DNA of 64,000 bases from Rhyzopertha dominica (Eukaryota; Arthropoda; Insecta; Coleoptera; Bostrichidae), in contig QCXZ01000137.1 in NCBI GenBank assembly GCA_025024175.1, forward strand, positions 1,550,001-1,614,000, in the 5' to 3' direction. This document shows positions 35,530 to 48,050 of the stretch, piece by piece. Position 1 is the stretch's first letter. Each line of letters opens with the position of its first letter. The notes beneath the pieces are model-generated. The model was not told the DNA's origin and made no database searches. It was given only the letters and a program-made list of their open reading frames with translations. The position numbers were made by a program, and so were the translations under genes.

Positions 35530-36715
35530 ATATATATTGACATTAACTGTCACAATAATGTACAACCTGTTGTTGCTCTTAAGAAGTGCATGTAGTTCGG
35601 CTATAATTTCACTTTTATATTTACTGTTTAATAAATATTTGTTTTCAGAAGTTTTCCAATGATATGGAAACATCCATTTGTTATTATTATTTTCATGTAA
35701 CTATCGTCCATTTTGTCTGCTGTTCGTGATCGTCGTTTGAATCGTATGATTAGTTACGCTGTTATAAAAAAAAAGTTTATTAAGCACGATGGGCCTCTCA
35801 AAATTGTATCGACGAAGAACTTTCGCCAAGCTTCTTACGGCCAAATAGGATGAGAGTTGAGAAGTTCCTGATAGTGAGGGGAGAATTATTGAAATCGAAT
35901 AAAATCACTTATCTCGTATGAGACTTATTCAATTCTTCACCACTTCCTCTAAGGGATTTATTGTCTCAGATGAAGGTTTGACGAAAAATGTGAAGTAAAC
36001 AATTCTCTTCGGTTTTTTAATCTTTTTAATTTTAAATCTTGTAAAGAGTACAGAGAGTGTACCACAAACACGGACGTAAAATTTAAAATAAGCATATGCA
36101 AGGTGTCAGGAAATTATAAGCAAAAAATGAAGGCCTGTCATCTGATGTATGGAACTAATTGTGTTAGGGCTTTCAACATGTTCACTCCCTAAACATCAAC
36201 TATAACCGCAGAAGACTGCGATTCGCTAAATGGAGATAGCGTCCATACCAAATATTTAAGGGGTTTAACGGTTCGCGTAATTCTCTGCTCATTCAACATT
36301 TTGACCACCGCCCGCCTTGTTTCAAGAATGAAACTATCCCCGTCTGAAAATTCCCCGGCAACCGCGCCGTCGTCTGCAGGTAGTACCCCGGCGCCGTATC
36401 AGTCCTCGGCATCGGAGGTGTGAGCCGCCGGAATGTGTTAATATTTCGGTCAACGGCGCGGCGAATCTCACAGGACATCCCGCGGACTGACCACCGCCAC
36501 AAACAGTAGGACACCCGCCGAGATGGGTAGCAAAAAATTAGGACGCCGAAGTGAGTCAAATTTATTTCGAGAGCACGCGAAGGAAAATGGATCAGTTCTT
36601 TTTGTTATCGCAGATTTACGTCTGCTTATTAATAATTTGAAGTATGAAACCGACCACTGGACCCCTTACCTGTATATTTTGCGTTTCTAGGGATAGCTCC
36701 AAGAAATCTGCTTTT
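35530..36715. other. Intergenic stretch with GC-richer block 36230-36560
   Basis: 36290-36560 is GC-rich with no recognisable protein. The rest is AT-rich. Confidence 0.3.
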
Positions 36716-36721
36716 CGTTGT

Positions 36722-37926
36722 TAATAATAATAATAATAAGAATTTATTAACAGACAAGATNATAACAGAAATGATATTGCCAAATTATACAAAAGAGATA
36801 AAGAACCTGGTAAAGGGTTACATTCAGTTACCTTTCTAGACCAGAAATGCACTGATCTTCCATGCAACCAAGAACTAATACCATAAAAATAAAACATTAA
36901 TTAATTTGAACACAATGTACTAAAGCATAGTATGCAACTCAATTCAATGTAACAATCTAATCTAAAGAAGAAAAGGAGGAAGAACAAAGAAGAGTGAAGA
37001 AAGAAAGGAAAAAGTTTACTTTGTATCATCGTTATATTTAGACATGAATTGCCGCCTTAGCAAAGATCTAAAATTCCCACAAGACAAAGTAAAGTTTTGT
37101 TTGTGACACTTGTTGATTGTGTTAGCTATGTAAAACGAAAAACTTCGCCTGAAAATTTCTTTAATATTTTGAAACAAATACAGGGGAGTTTTGAATTTAA
37201 TAATTTTAAAGAAAAATACTGATGAGTGTAGCTTGCGTCTATCAAACAAACCCAGCCATCCGATGTCCTTGAGTTTATGTGATATTCGACAATTTCTTCT
37301 TATGCCATAAATGAATCTCAGACACGAATTTTGTGCTTTTTGAGCACGTGCACTGTCCGCGGCAAGAAGACAGGGACCATATGTAACATCACAATATTTG
37401 AAGTGGGAGAGTACCAAAGAATCACATAAGAACTTCTTAGTCTCCACTGAAAGAAAATGTCTGAATCTGTATTTTGATTTTAAAGCTGAGAAACCTTTCT
37501 TTATCATGTAATTTACATGTTCATGAAACCTTAGAGAGGAGTCCATAATGAGGCCCACATTTGTAACGGTGGTGGCAAATGGTAGATATCACCTCAGAAC
37601 CCAGACGAATACATATCTAAAACTTTGAAAGCTTCAGCACGCTCTGCTGTAGCTCCAAATAGCAATGCCTTACACATGGTGGCATTAGGTTTTAACAGGT
37701 GATCATTCGATGCATTGTGTAAAGATTTTAATTCATTGTTTATAACTACATTCGCGCGGGCGCATTCAGACAATGGGAAATGAATAATAAATATGTGTAT
37801 CGTCCGCGTACAAATGATAATTACACTGCTTGAGGCTATTCTTACATAAGTTAATTGTGTATATGGCATACAGTATCGGACCCAATATACAACCCTGCGT
37901 GACACCACATTTTTGTGAAAGGGCAC
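36722..37926 (-). mobile_element. 5'-truncated Jockey/CR1-type LINE with (TTA)n tail
   Basis: Read on the minus strand, the copy starts abruptly near 37926 in RT motif B ([20 protein letters not shown]), continues with [11 protein letters not shown], and through the frames at 37594-37926 and 37016-37558 (MGLIMDSSLRFHEHVNYMIK; AQKAQNSCLRFIYGIRRN). It ends with a TTA repeat at about 36722-36740. Frameshifts separate the frames. Its 5' break abuts the Penelope-like copy. Confidence 0.85.
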
Positions 37927-38737
37927 AAATTTCTATAGCTTCTTTTATTATACGTTTGTGATAATATTTTTCTCTATGTAAATGTTTTGTTTTTTCAAAG
38001 TCAATCATGTGTTTAGTCAAATATGAGTGTTCAGCTATCTGTTGCAGCCTAGTAGCACGTATGTGTTCTTTCAAACGCGTACCTACTTTTCTTTTAGTTC
38101 GACCTGTGTAACACTTGCCGCAAGAACAGGTAATTTTGTAAACACTTTTATTAAAAACTGACCAAATATTCTTATTGCTATAACCATTTCTTACTAGCGC
38201 TGATTTAAGATGATATATTTCTCTTTGTAAAGAACTTTCGTCTGAGATCCTTTGTGCTCTAACAAATAACGTCCTAATAAGACTATTCTTTTGAGAGGGA
38301 GGGTGGCGAGATGTGGCATGTAAGTATCTGTCTGTGTGTGTTGGTTTTCTGTAAACCTTGCGTCTTAACTGTCCAGTGTTTATTCTGTAAATTTGGACAT
38401 CCAAGAAAGGTAAACTACCATTGGTTTCTAATTCCATAGTAAATTTTATGTCAGAATCTTGACTGTTGANATGACCTACCCAACTCTTCTATACCGTGGG
38501 GCCATACGGTTTTAATTAAATAGTTAGCACAAAATTTTGCCAATCTGTAAGAAGGACTGCCAATCGTATTGACTATGGGTCTTAACGGGACATTAGTTTT
38601 ATGGACGCTGAAAGCATTCACCCTCCTAAAATACATTTGTTTGAACAACGTGCGAATCCCACTAGATAGTTTCCTTTGTCGTTTGAAGTGGCTCAAAGGA
38701 ATTTTCCAACCCGACATTCCACACGTACAAATTTCTG
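37927..38737 (-). mobile_element. Penelope-like element, internally deleted copy 1
   Basis: The frames at 38451-38717 and 37766-38437 match the Penelope-like copy at 43973-45671 almost residue for residue but in pieces: [45 protein letters not shown], then the GIY-YIG part [18 protein letters not shown]. Three internal deletions remove parts of the N-terminus, the RT palm with the catalytic YVDD, and the linker before GIY-YIG. The YIG box reads YTG. There is one N near 38470 and a frameshift there. Confidence 0.85.
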
Positions 38738-38739
38738 AT

Positions 38740-39200
38740 GAACAAAACTCTCCAGATTGTTGGTCAATGCATCATCACGCCGCCGTTTCAAAATTGAGAG
38801 CAAACACACTTCTCTGGGCATCTAAATATTCATAAGTCGGATCCGCGTCTTCACCGTTTATGAATCACGACCGGCGATCTCCGACAGGAAATAATTGGCA
38901 ATTATTTACGGTGATGTCATAAATTTGGCCGGGGTTGATTGTTTCGTCCGGGCGGACCTCCGCGGAGCCGGTTCAGCCATTGTCACCCGGAAGAATTTTC
39001 GCATAAACGTCGGTAGGCGGTAAAAAATACGCGCCGTTAAGCATCGACACTTGCCATAAAGACGGGGATGGCCGGACAGAGGTCACAACGTAAAGAGCGT
39101 TCGAATGTGTGAATTGGCGAAAACGAAATACCGCTTTGTTCGTTGGCTGTGAAGAATTCAGGGACAAGCAGTGCTTGTAACCGCATTTCCCCATGTTTTA
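38740..39200. other. GC-rich non-coding island
   Basis: GC/CpG-rich with GTTTATGAATCACG, GATGTCATAAATTTGG and CAATTATTTACGG motifs. No recognisable protein. Candidate conserved regulatory block. Confidence 0.3.
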
Positions 39201-39452
39201 TTGTTAAAGTCTCCTTATTCTGTCATTTCATACTGGTTCAGGTCATGTCAGGTTCGTATTTATCTAAAGAAGTGCTTTAATCTGTCGAGTCTGTATTTAT
39301 TTATTTAAATAAATAAACTCCCATTGCTTCTCACATGTATTAATGCAGTAAATTAGTAGTAGATAAGTGAAAACTATTGTATTAATTCCTGAGACTTTGG
39401 TAAAAACAATATCTGGTTAAATCCAGCCAAATATTTCAAAAGAAGTCGCTTA

Positions 39453-39479
39453 CTGAAGATTGCAGCTTAGCGGTTGAAA
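39453..39479 (+). repeat. Penelope-like terminal motif (CTGAAGA...GAAA)
   Basis: CTGAAGA, a weak stem (TTGC/GCGG with G-T pairs), then GAAA. Same order as in the fold-back element at 21762. It lies directly beside the left end of the nested transposon at 39486. Confidence 0.3.
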
Positions 39480-39610
39480 CATGTATGTGGTCGCTATAAA
39501 GTATAGAACCAGCGGTTGTTTTTTTCAAATTGTGCATGGGACTATGGGTAATTAAAATGCATTTTCTGCCATTTTTCAGCTCTATGTCAGCTTTCGTTTC
39601 CGCGATATGG

Positions 39611-40991
39611 GCGCAAGTTGCATTTTTTCAAATGGGAAGGGGAATCAAAGACACATCATTGTACACTTGTACAATTTATAGCTTCTCACTTGAGAAAAGT
39701 GTAAATACAATAATTAGGACTGACAAAGGACGAAAATAATGAAAACAATCTTCTTTATCGCTAAAGTGGACAAAAGAGCCAGATTACCATTTTTCCTTGA
39801 CTGGTGATAACTTTCGTATAATTTGATAAATTTGTTGAAAATCGGGTACCCAAAAAGTAAAAAAAACATGATTCCGTGAAAAATGCAGTATTTTATCAGA
39901 TTTACATTACAGAAGATGCTCAAAATGTTCTAATGTTCTGCCGATCAGCATAAATACGATTTTTCAGATACCCCTACAAGAAAAAATTAAGCGGCGTCAG
40001 ATCAGGGAAACGTGCTGGGCATTCTATCGCTCCACGCGTACCAATCCATCTGTCTGGAAATATCGCATTCATATATCCACGAACGTTGACTGCATAATGG
40101 AACGGTGCTCCATCTTGCTGAAACCATATCTGTTCAGAAAACGTGCAGCATTTTAACTATTAGGGAACGGGCGAATAAGTTTTGGTGTAATGTGTTCGCG
40201 CAAAAGCTGTAAAAACTTGACCGCACCTATATCTGCAATTATGTCTATCCATATTACCATTGAGGCAGAAAGTCGCTTCATCAGAAAACATAATCCGATT
40301 TAAAATGTTTCCATCTTCATCTGTCATGTTCATAAAAGCAAAATTTTATCCTACGATCGAAATCATCTTCGCTCAGTTCTTGTAATAAGTGAATTTTGTA
40401 TTGATGAAACTTCTCTTTTTTTAATTATTATAAAAACAGATCTTCTGCTAGCATGGTGAGTGAGAGCACGCTGTTGTACGGAACACTTGGGATTCTCTTG
40501 CACATCTAAAACGACATTCAAGCTACTTTCCTCACTCGTAGCAACCATTGGAGGTCCTGGTTTTTGACGATTTTTAACACCGCTGGTTTCGTCAAAACGT
40601 TGCAATGTTTTAATAACTGTTGATCTGGCAATTGGTTCACGATCTTTATGAATTGCATTGTAAAGTGCAGCTACTTCCGAATAACTTCGCCTTCTATCTC
40701 CACAACCAATCAAAATTTCGATGCGGTCATGTGCAGTTAACTGGGGCATTGCGATTGCAAATAACAAAGTGAATGAAAATTATCACCTAGAGTTTTTGTT
40801 CTTACTTAGCGACAACGAATGTTGCCTTTATCGCGAAGTTTTTTGCAAGGCCCGAGTTTGTTATCACACTTTTCTTAACTCAGAAGCAATAAATTATACA
40901 AGTGTGATACATTTTTGAAATCAAGAAAAAATATCCCTTTCAATGATGTGTCTTTTGACGCCCCTTCCCATTTGAAAGATGCAACTTGCGC
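39611..40991 (-). mobile_element. Inner mariner/Tc1-like element
   Basis: Inverted repeats of about 50 bp: GCGCAAGTTGCAT at 39611 and its complement ending at 40991, sharing CAAATGGGAAGGGG and GACACATCATTG. At 1.38 kb it is a normal mariner size. Flanking TA is not evident on the right, so the exact ends are uncertain. It holds the transposase remnant below. Confidence 0.75.
39960..40767 (-). pseudogene. Mariner/Tc1-like transposase, broken
   Basis: Frame 40767-40363 gives the N-terminal DNA-binding domain (MPQLTAHDRIEILIGCGDRR; ARSTVIKTLQRFDETSGVKN) up to the second helix-turn-helix. Further along the strand (about 40145-39960) another frame has IWFQQDGAPFHYAVNVRGYM and FPDLTPLNFF, the second and third catalytic Asp with 36 residues between. 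Frameshifts and a gap around 40150-40360 disrupt it. It is related to, but distinct from, the transposase of copies A and B. Confidence 0.8.
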
Positions 40992-40992
40992 T

Positions 40993-41501
40993 GAAGTTGG
41001 TTTCCAGAAACGATTGAAAACTGGAGTAGTGTTCATAGACGTATCGGCGGCCTACGATACTGTGTTTTCCACACAGATGGATTGATCCTCAAATTATTTA
41101 ATACTCTGAAATGTGGAAAGACTGTGATGCTCATCGAACGAATGCTATCCCAACGTCAATTCAGAGTGTTTTTGGGAGAGAAAAGTAGCAAATTCAGGAT
41201 TTTGAATAACTTAAGAAAAATGATATATTGAATCAGCAGCTTATAGACAATCCTATACGGAAGAGGTAGCAGGAACTGATCTCCTAAGTCACTCTGAATC
41301 GCCTTCGCACAGGTCATGGGAAATGCAAGTTTTTTCTTAATTCATTCATCTATCAACCCTTCTTGTGAATGTGGAGATCCCCTCCAAACAATTGGACATA
41401 TGGTCAACAGATGCCCCCGTACAGCATGGTCTGGTGGTTTTGCGTTTATCCATCGTGTTGATGAAGGTGTTAAAGACTGGCTTAAGACAATAGAGATCTG
41501 A
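40993..41501 (+). mobile_element. LINE RT fragment inside the outer element
   Basis: EVGFQKRLKTGVVFIDVSAA followed by YDTV is RT palm motif A. After a large internal loss, 41316-41501 encodes CECGDPLQTIGHMVNRCP and HRVDEGVKDWLKTIEI before a stop, the Cys-His C-terminus of Jockey-like polyproteins. Frameshifts are present. Confidence 0.7.
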
Positions 41502-41824
41502 TTGGAGCTTTCTACGGTTTTCTTCAATACTCTATCCAGAATAAATACATACATGTATCTATTATGGGTAAAGCGCAAATCGTTAAATGAAAATATTTTT
41601 TTCTTTTTCAACGCTCTTATAAAAGTCGACCGTAGTCGCATGAAATTAACAGTACTGTGGAATGTATTTTCATAAGAAACGGAAACGAGAGCTGACACAG
41701 AGTTGAGAAAATTCCAGAAAATGCATTTTAATTACCCATAGGCCCATGCACAATTTCAGAAAAATAGGTCGAACAGAACCTGAAATATCCTACTGGTGCC
41801 ATACTTTATGGTGACCCAATATGA

Positions 41825-43160
41825 TTTAAGCCGAAATAGTGTTTTCCCAAGAGATGCCTAACGATTCATCTTCAAGTTCTCCTGTTAACACAGTTTACGT
41901 GTCCATTCAAACTCAAAGAATTCACATCCTTTTGCCGGCGCTATTATCTCGTCATGTTCTCAGGGTGCGAACCCGAGGTGGTCATCACCGGAGGCGTGCG
42001 AACTCCGGTGATAACGAGGTGGTCGAAATACCGACGTCTCACGGCCACCGGACCACCCGACGTCNGACTGACAGGGGTACAGAGGCGGAGTAGCCGCCTA
42101 TCGAGGTTTCCGGACAGAGATGCCAGAAATTGTGATTCATCACCTGGGGATTTCATTGTGATAGCGGCATGTGCAGTTTAGAAAAAGAAGCATTTCGAAG
42201 GATGTTTGGGAATTTTTCATTTTCGTGGGATTGGCGTAATCTGCTTGAAATTATTTTAGAATGGGATTCTTCTTATAGAACATGATAATGGAGAATAAAT
42301 TCTATCATCATAAAGGCGTACACCAATACACAAAAAAGGTTAAAGCAGGAAAGAGAAATTAAAACGACGTTAATAATGAATAATTATCGACAAAGGTATA
42401 TAAAAGAGGATGGAGTAAAGAAGACCGTACTCAGCATAGACAGAGTAAGGAGGGTGGCACCAGAAATATTAAAAAGGAGTTCGCTCAATTCAAATGATGC
42501 AAAGAACTCGCAGTAATTCGATTTTTTGACAGTATACATAGACCTTCTAGCTGTTTAGCTGGTTTACTGAAAGTGAAAATGTTGGCAAGTTAGGTTAAGA
42601 TATATATTTGCCATCTCTGTTTTTAGGAAGCCTATTCTTCCCTCTACAGAATAGGTTTTATTTCCGATACTTCCCTTTAGTTTACTATAAACACGCATTT
42701 GTAATACCAACCCAAATCATTGTTCTTCATTCAATACGTCTGAAATCTGAAGAAACCAACTCTCACTCTGCTTACATTTGTACACTATCTTAAGCAAAAA
42801 TACGCGGGCTGCTAAGATCGTGTTCATACGCGATCCTCGCTATTTTATATATTACACACCATCCACATTCGCGGTCACGTACCCACGGTCTGAGGTATAG
42901 GGCGGTTGGCTTCTTGAATATGCTGAAACGACAGAAACGAATCGTCCACGCAATTAAATGTTTGCCGGGGCATTTACAGCAACGAAGACAATGAATGACC
43001 GAGACGTCATTCAGCTGAAAATCGTTGGAACAAAGAAGTCTGGCTCTCTGCAGACGGTGGATTGACTGGGTGTATGGGAAAGGTGAAGTGCTTCAAGAAA
43101 TTGAAAGCGCATTCCTATATAGCTTATATAAAACTCGAAATTAATGAACCATCTTATTTT
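41825..43160. other. Intergenic stretch with GC-richer block 41930-42150
   Basis: 41930-42150 is GC/CpG-rich with one N at 42065. A local near-palindrome around 41975-42005 (ATCACCGGAGG...CTCCGGTGAT) is visible. The remainder shows nothing recognisable. 42840-43080 is mildly GC-rich. Confidence 0.3.
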
Positions 43161-43169
43161 TCCAAAGGA

Positions 43170-43650
43170 AATCGCCTCATTCAGGTTTTTAGTTTTTAAT
43201 ACCGTATTTGTAGATTTGCCTCTACCTGGTCTAACCATCTACTGTTTGGTCCTCTGTTTTCTTTATACCTCTACTAGACTTTACTGCTAGACTCCACTGA
43301 TAACAGGTGGTTTCGATAGCAACTCGTATACTTCTTCATTTGTGCTTCTCCTCTATTTTCCATCCCCTCTTTCATCTCTCAATATATGTATTATTCTCAG
43401 TATCTTGCTCTCAAAAATTTTTATTGCCTCTCTATCTGTTTTGTTTATCACCCTTGTTTCGCATGCTTATGTTGCTGTGGGTTTTATTATTTTCTCTTGT
43501 CGAAACATCTTTTGATGATTTGATGGCATTATAAAATTTAAGGATTCAGTTACTTTATGTTCTTTACTCTATCCCTCTTTCATCCCATCTTTCTGAGTTG
43601 CTTCTTCTATCCTGTCAAGAATGCTATGAGATAAACATTTTTATCTGAAT
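43170..43650 (-). mobile_element. RTE-like LINE C-terminal fragment
   Basis: Minus-strand translation from about 43520 gives ACETRVINKTDREAIKIFES, KILRIIHILRDERGDGK and RRSTNEEVYELLSK, then near 43230 RGPNSRWLDQVEANLQ. This is the usual order at the end of RTE-type polyproteins (YGCET..., FERKILR, RWLDQVE). Several stops are present. Confidence 0.6.
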
Positions 43651-43972
43651 TCTCTGAAGCGTATCTTTATTTTTATAACTTTCTTTTAATCTTTGCGTTT
43701 ATTCGTTATTAAATGTTCTTTTCTTATTTCTACTAATTTATTCGCTATTCTTCTCTGTTGTATGTACCTAAGTTTATTCTTTTCCGTTGGATTTTCTCGT
43801 ACTTTCGTTCTCAGTTCTCTTTTATTCTGGGGGTTGTCCTGCATTCTTCATCATACCAATCGCCCTTCTTCCTGTTATCCCTTCTTGGTTAACTCGCCTT
43901 TTTCCGACCTTTCGTCTTCTTCTTTTTTTTACCTACCTACTAGATATACACGAACTACTTGATAGAAGATAA

Positions 43973-45671
43973 CTACAAAATAGCCTTCCAAATGTCACCT
44001 AACTCATAATTTCCACAATCCCTATTAAAATTATTAGTATTCCTACAAATTTCTATAGCTTCTTTTATTAGACGTTTGTGATAATATTTTACTCTATGTA
44101 AAATTTTTGTTTTATCAAAATCAATCATGTGTTTAGTCAAATATGAGTGTTCAGCTACGGAAGATTTATCTATCTGTTGCAACCTAGTAGCACGTATGTG
44201 TTCTTTCAAACGCGTACCTACTTTTCTTTTAGTTTGACCTATGTAACACTTTCCGCAAGAACAAGTAATTTTGTAAACACCTTCACTCTCTAAATGTACT
44301 TTATCTTTAGTAGAAATTAAAATTTTATCTAAATTATTATATGTACTATCAACAACTAAAATATCGTGTTTTCTAAGCATCCTCCTTAATTTCTCCGAAG
44401 GGCCTTATACATAAGGCAAATTCAACTTCAATTTGCTTTGTCGTGGCTGAGAATTCACTTGATTTGGATGAGCACTTTTATTAAAAACTGACCAAATATT
44501 CTTACTACTATAACCATTTCTCACTAGCGCTGATTTAAGATGATATATTTCTTTTTGTACAGAACTTTCATCTGATATCCTTTGTGCTCTAACAAATAAC
44601 GTCCTAATAAGACTATGCTTTTGAGAAGGAGGGTGGTGAGATGTGGCATGTAAATATCTGTCTGTGTGTGTTGGTTTTCTGTAAACTTTGTGTCCTAACT
44701 GTCCAGTGTTTATTCTGTAAATTTGGACATCCAAGAAAGGTAAACTACCATTGCTTTCTAAATCCATAGTAAATTTTATGTCAGGATTCTGACTGTTCAA
44801 ATGATTTAGAAACCTACCCAGCTCTTCTATACCGTGGGGCCAAATAACAAAAGTGTCATCTACGTACCTATACCAACATTTTGGTTTAAGCTGAAAACTG
44901 TTTATCGCTACATGTTCAAAATTTTCCATAAACAAATTGGCTACTACAGGACTTTGAGGTGAACCCATTGCACAACCTGATTTTTGTTCATAAAAATTAT
45001 CATTCCATAAGAAATAAGTAGATTTTAAACAATGTTCGGATAATCTGGCTATCGTGTCACCTAAGGGATCGCTATTAAGCTTGGATTTGATGATATCTAT
45101 CGTTTCAGGAATGGGTACTTTCGTAAATAAAGAAACCACGTCAAAACTAACCAAAATATCACCTTCTGAAATACTTAAACCTTTTATAATATCAATAAAG
45201 TCTGAAGAATTTTTGATGAAACTACTGGTATTTCCTACATAAGGTTTTAAATAGTTGGCACAAAATTTTGCCAATCTGTAACAAGGACTGCCAATCGTAT
45301 TGACTATGGGTCTTAACGGGACATTGGTTTTGTGGATTTTGGGCAAACCATACAATTTAGGTACCTTGCAATCGGAAACAGTTAAAAGAGACTTCTCCTC
45401 GTTCGAAAGATTTGAACTTTTGATAAGATCATTGGTAATTTTGGAAATTTTTGAGGTAGGATCTCGGGATAATTTTTGATATATTTCCTCATCTAACAAC
45501 TCTCTAACTTTATTCTCGTAATCTGTTCTATCTAAAATTACTGTAGCTGAACCTTAATCTGCTCTAATGGACTTATCTGTATTCAAATCCTTAAGAGCAT
45601 TCATTTCCTCAGATGTCACATTAGGTTTGGGCGTACGTGCATTTCTAATAGCGTGAAAGTATTCACCCTCG
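43973..45671 (-). mobile_element. Penelope-like element copy 2 (RT plus GIY-YIG), nearly intact frame
   Basis: One continuous minus-strand frame of about 566 codons is interrupted by only two TAA codons, at 45554-45556 and 44405-44407. It carries PKLYGLPKIHKTNVPLRPIV, the palm segment VSFDVVSLFTKVP, GCAMGSPQSPVVANLFME, the catalytic RYVDDTFVIW, and the thumb. A GIY-YIG endonuclease follows in the 44380-43973 part ([27 protein letters not shown]). The first TAA falls in the AD-x-G motif near the RT start and the second in the linker before GIY-YIG. Penelope-like elements move by target-primed reverse transcription. The N-terminus is lost at a stop near 45672, and the 3' end stops near 43970 without a recognisable terminal repeat. 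Confidence 0.9.
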
Positions 45672-45679
45672 TAAACTCA

Positions 45680-48050
45680 GTATAGTGGTTTTCAGTACAA
45701 TCTATCTACCCCATATCAAAGTACTGGTAGATACTTGAAAAAAAAAACGCCGAAATAACGTTGGTTCAAGTATAGTCCCCCGGGGGACACCTTCAGAAGT
45801 TACACCCTTACACTTTTGCTGAGTTGAGCTTCCAAATCAGACCAGTCTTATTACTTACATACGATATAGTACCTCAGGTCGTACTTCCACGCTGTTTTGC
45901 ATTCGTGCCCGTCTTCCCGCATTCCGAAATCTCGTGAACCCGTGTCGATCTCCGCCATTGTGTGCAGCGTAGCGGTGACCGCCGCTTCCGCCTGATTTAG
46001 TGCAGCTCTTCGCGATGCGCCGATTGCAGCCGCCGAATGAAATATCGCCGCCGCTCCTCGATGGCGGACTGTTAAAATCGCCTGGGCGAGGGCGGCCTGC
46101 GATGGCGCGCAGCAGAATTGATGATGCTCCGATGTCGAAGCATCCACGTTTTCTGTTACGAAGTTTTTTCGAATAGAGAATCAAGTGAAACGAATGCAAC
46201 ATTTTGCACTGAGTGGTTCGGTGAAAACAACGTACCTTAGATTGCTTTGAAAAGAAGAAGATGGAGGAATTGTGCGCATCTGAATCTTCCTAAACAGGCT
46301 GTGAGATTCTGCACAAAAGTATTCGCAGATACATCGATCCTACAAGGACAAAACGCTGAAAAATACTTGGTCTCCGACAAACTGAAGACNGAGTGGCACA
46401 GCCATTAGAGAAACTGCTGATTCAAATGCAAAAAGGGATGTTAGTTACATCAAAGAAAAAATCTCGGGCCAAACAACTTTCAGAAACACTTGTGGTCGCT
46501 CTTAACGAGAAGAAATTGAAGTAGCGGACTGTAAAAAAAGAAAAAAAGTATGTATGGCTGCTTGGAAACGCTTAAAGTTAACCACTGCGAAAAATGAAAA
46601 GATGGACAACAAAAACAAGTAAGCAGGAGGAAACAAAGAAACAAGAGAGGCAAGAGGCAGAGAAAATAAAGAAGGCTAATATAGCGATATTGGGATCAGC
46701 GAAACCTTTGTGATAACGATGAACTGGACGAATAAAAAGTGATCTTAGTTCATCTTATAAGGATGGAATTTTCTCGGTAATAAAATCATAAGGAACAATT
46801 CTCATAATACGAAAAATGAAACCACTAAACATTTTTAGCAGTAGTTGATTATATACACTCGATATAATCCATTGTGATGGATTTACATTGCCAGTAGAAC
46901 ACAGCATAAAGACATCCATAAAAAGAATTATATTATTATAAGTATATACAATTGCAGAGGGCAAAACTGTGATAAAGCGAAAAGAAAAAATCGAAAAACT
47001 GTCGAGTTGGTTGAAATTTTTTGAAAAATAACGTAGTTACATGATACCAGTTGTAAAATTTTAATTTGTACCCAATTTAATATAGGTTATATTTTAAGGA
47101 TTTGTTGCAATTCCCAATCGCCAAGGACAACAACGTAAACGTAAAATTTTTAAGAAAATGTTCCCAAATTGTCTTATAATTACCTCATTTTGTTTGTGTT
47201 TCGGTCCTTTTGGCAATAATCACTACCTGTAAGTAGTTTTATAGGTGTGTTGCAATCAGAACGACATAAAAATATATGTGGTGCTTATATTTGGATTGTT
47301 TTTTTCAAACACCATTTACTTATCCACATACAGGTAGCTAAGGATTGATAGTAGCTTATGACAGATAATGCACACAAAATTCTTGCAAAATAATTTCCGG
47401 ATTTCAATGATAAGGTATCAAGATTTATTTAGAATACTCAGATTCTACACAATAAAACTATACCCCGTTAAGAAAATACACCTAATTTCAATTAATCTAA
47501 TTAGTATGTTGGATTAATTTATTGACAGTTCCATTATATAATTAATTACAAAAAGAATTTGAATTATTACTATTTACTACTACATGCATTTAACGAGCAC
47601 TGTTGTATTTTTTTTTACGTAAAATTATTTTATGACCCACCTATAATATTTTGCACGTCACCTTACAAACACGTAAACCATGCAATGATAATTCAACCAG
47701 TAAAAGCCGGTAAATCGAATGTGCTTGTTTATACTGAGTTTAATTACAAGATAAACTATCTAGATATTACTAGCAACGCTTATTCGAAGAAGTTCGTTTC
47801 CAGGTATGCCAAAAAGATTATGATCTTCTGTTCCAGACCATTAAGAAAGGATAAATCAGTTGATATAATGGAAAAATTTGTTTAATAGATGAGACAGCAG
47901 CAGAGCAGTGCAACAAATGCTTAAGCTATTCCTTAGTCATCTGGCTATTCTGAAGTACTGTGAGGTATGCAAAACCGATCTGTTGGCTTCTATTTATTAG
48001 GAACATCATAATATTACTCTTATCCAGCAAAACAAAACCACAGCTCCTAC
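45680..48050. other. Intergenic stretch with GC-rich block 45840-46160
   Basis: 45840-46160 is GC/CpG-rich. An Ala-rich minus-strand frame there (46147-45851) has no recognisable domain and is best read as a chance frame. 46270-46730 faintly resembles a pogo-type transposase, too weakly to call. The rest is AT-rich. Confidence 0.3.

Larger units (their letters stand above)
39486..41819. mobile_element. Outer Tc1/mariner-type element with ~120-bp inverted repeats, carrying nested elements
   Basis: The left end (39486-39605) and right end (41675-41819) are imperfect inverted repeats sharing ATAAAGTAT, AATTGTGCATGGG, CTATGGGTAATTAAAATGCA and CGTTTCCG. TA lies at 39484-39485 and 41820-41821. Inside are a second inverted-repeat element (39611-40991) and a LINE RT fragment (40993-41501). 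No transposase clearly belonging to the outer repeats was seen. Confidence 0.7.

Noticed and set aside
45851..46202. Ala-rich minus-strand frames
   Set aside because: Two frames overlap in different phases; composition reflects the GC-rich block, and no domain or splice context is visible.
46270..46730. Possible pogo/CENP-B-type transposase trace (IRRYIDPTRTKR and a Lys/Glu-rich tail)
   Set aside because: Only a faint resemblance across several stops; not enough to call.
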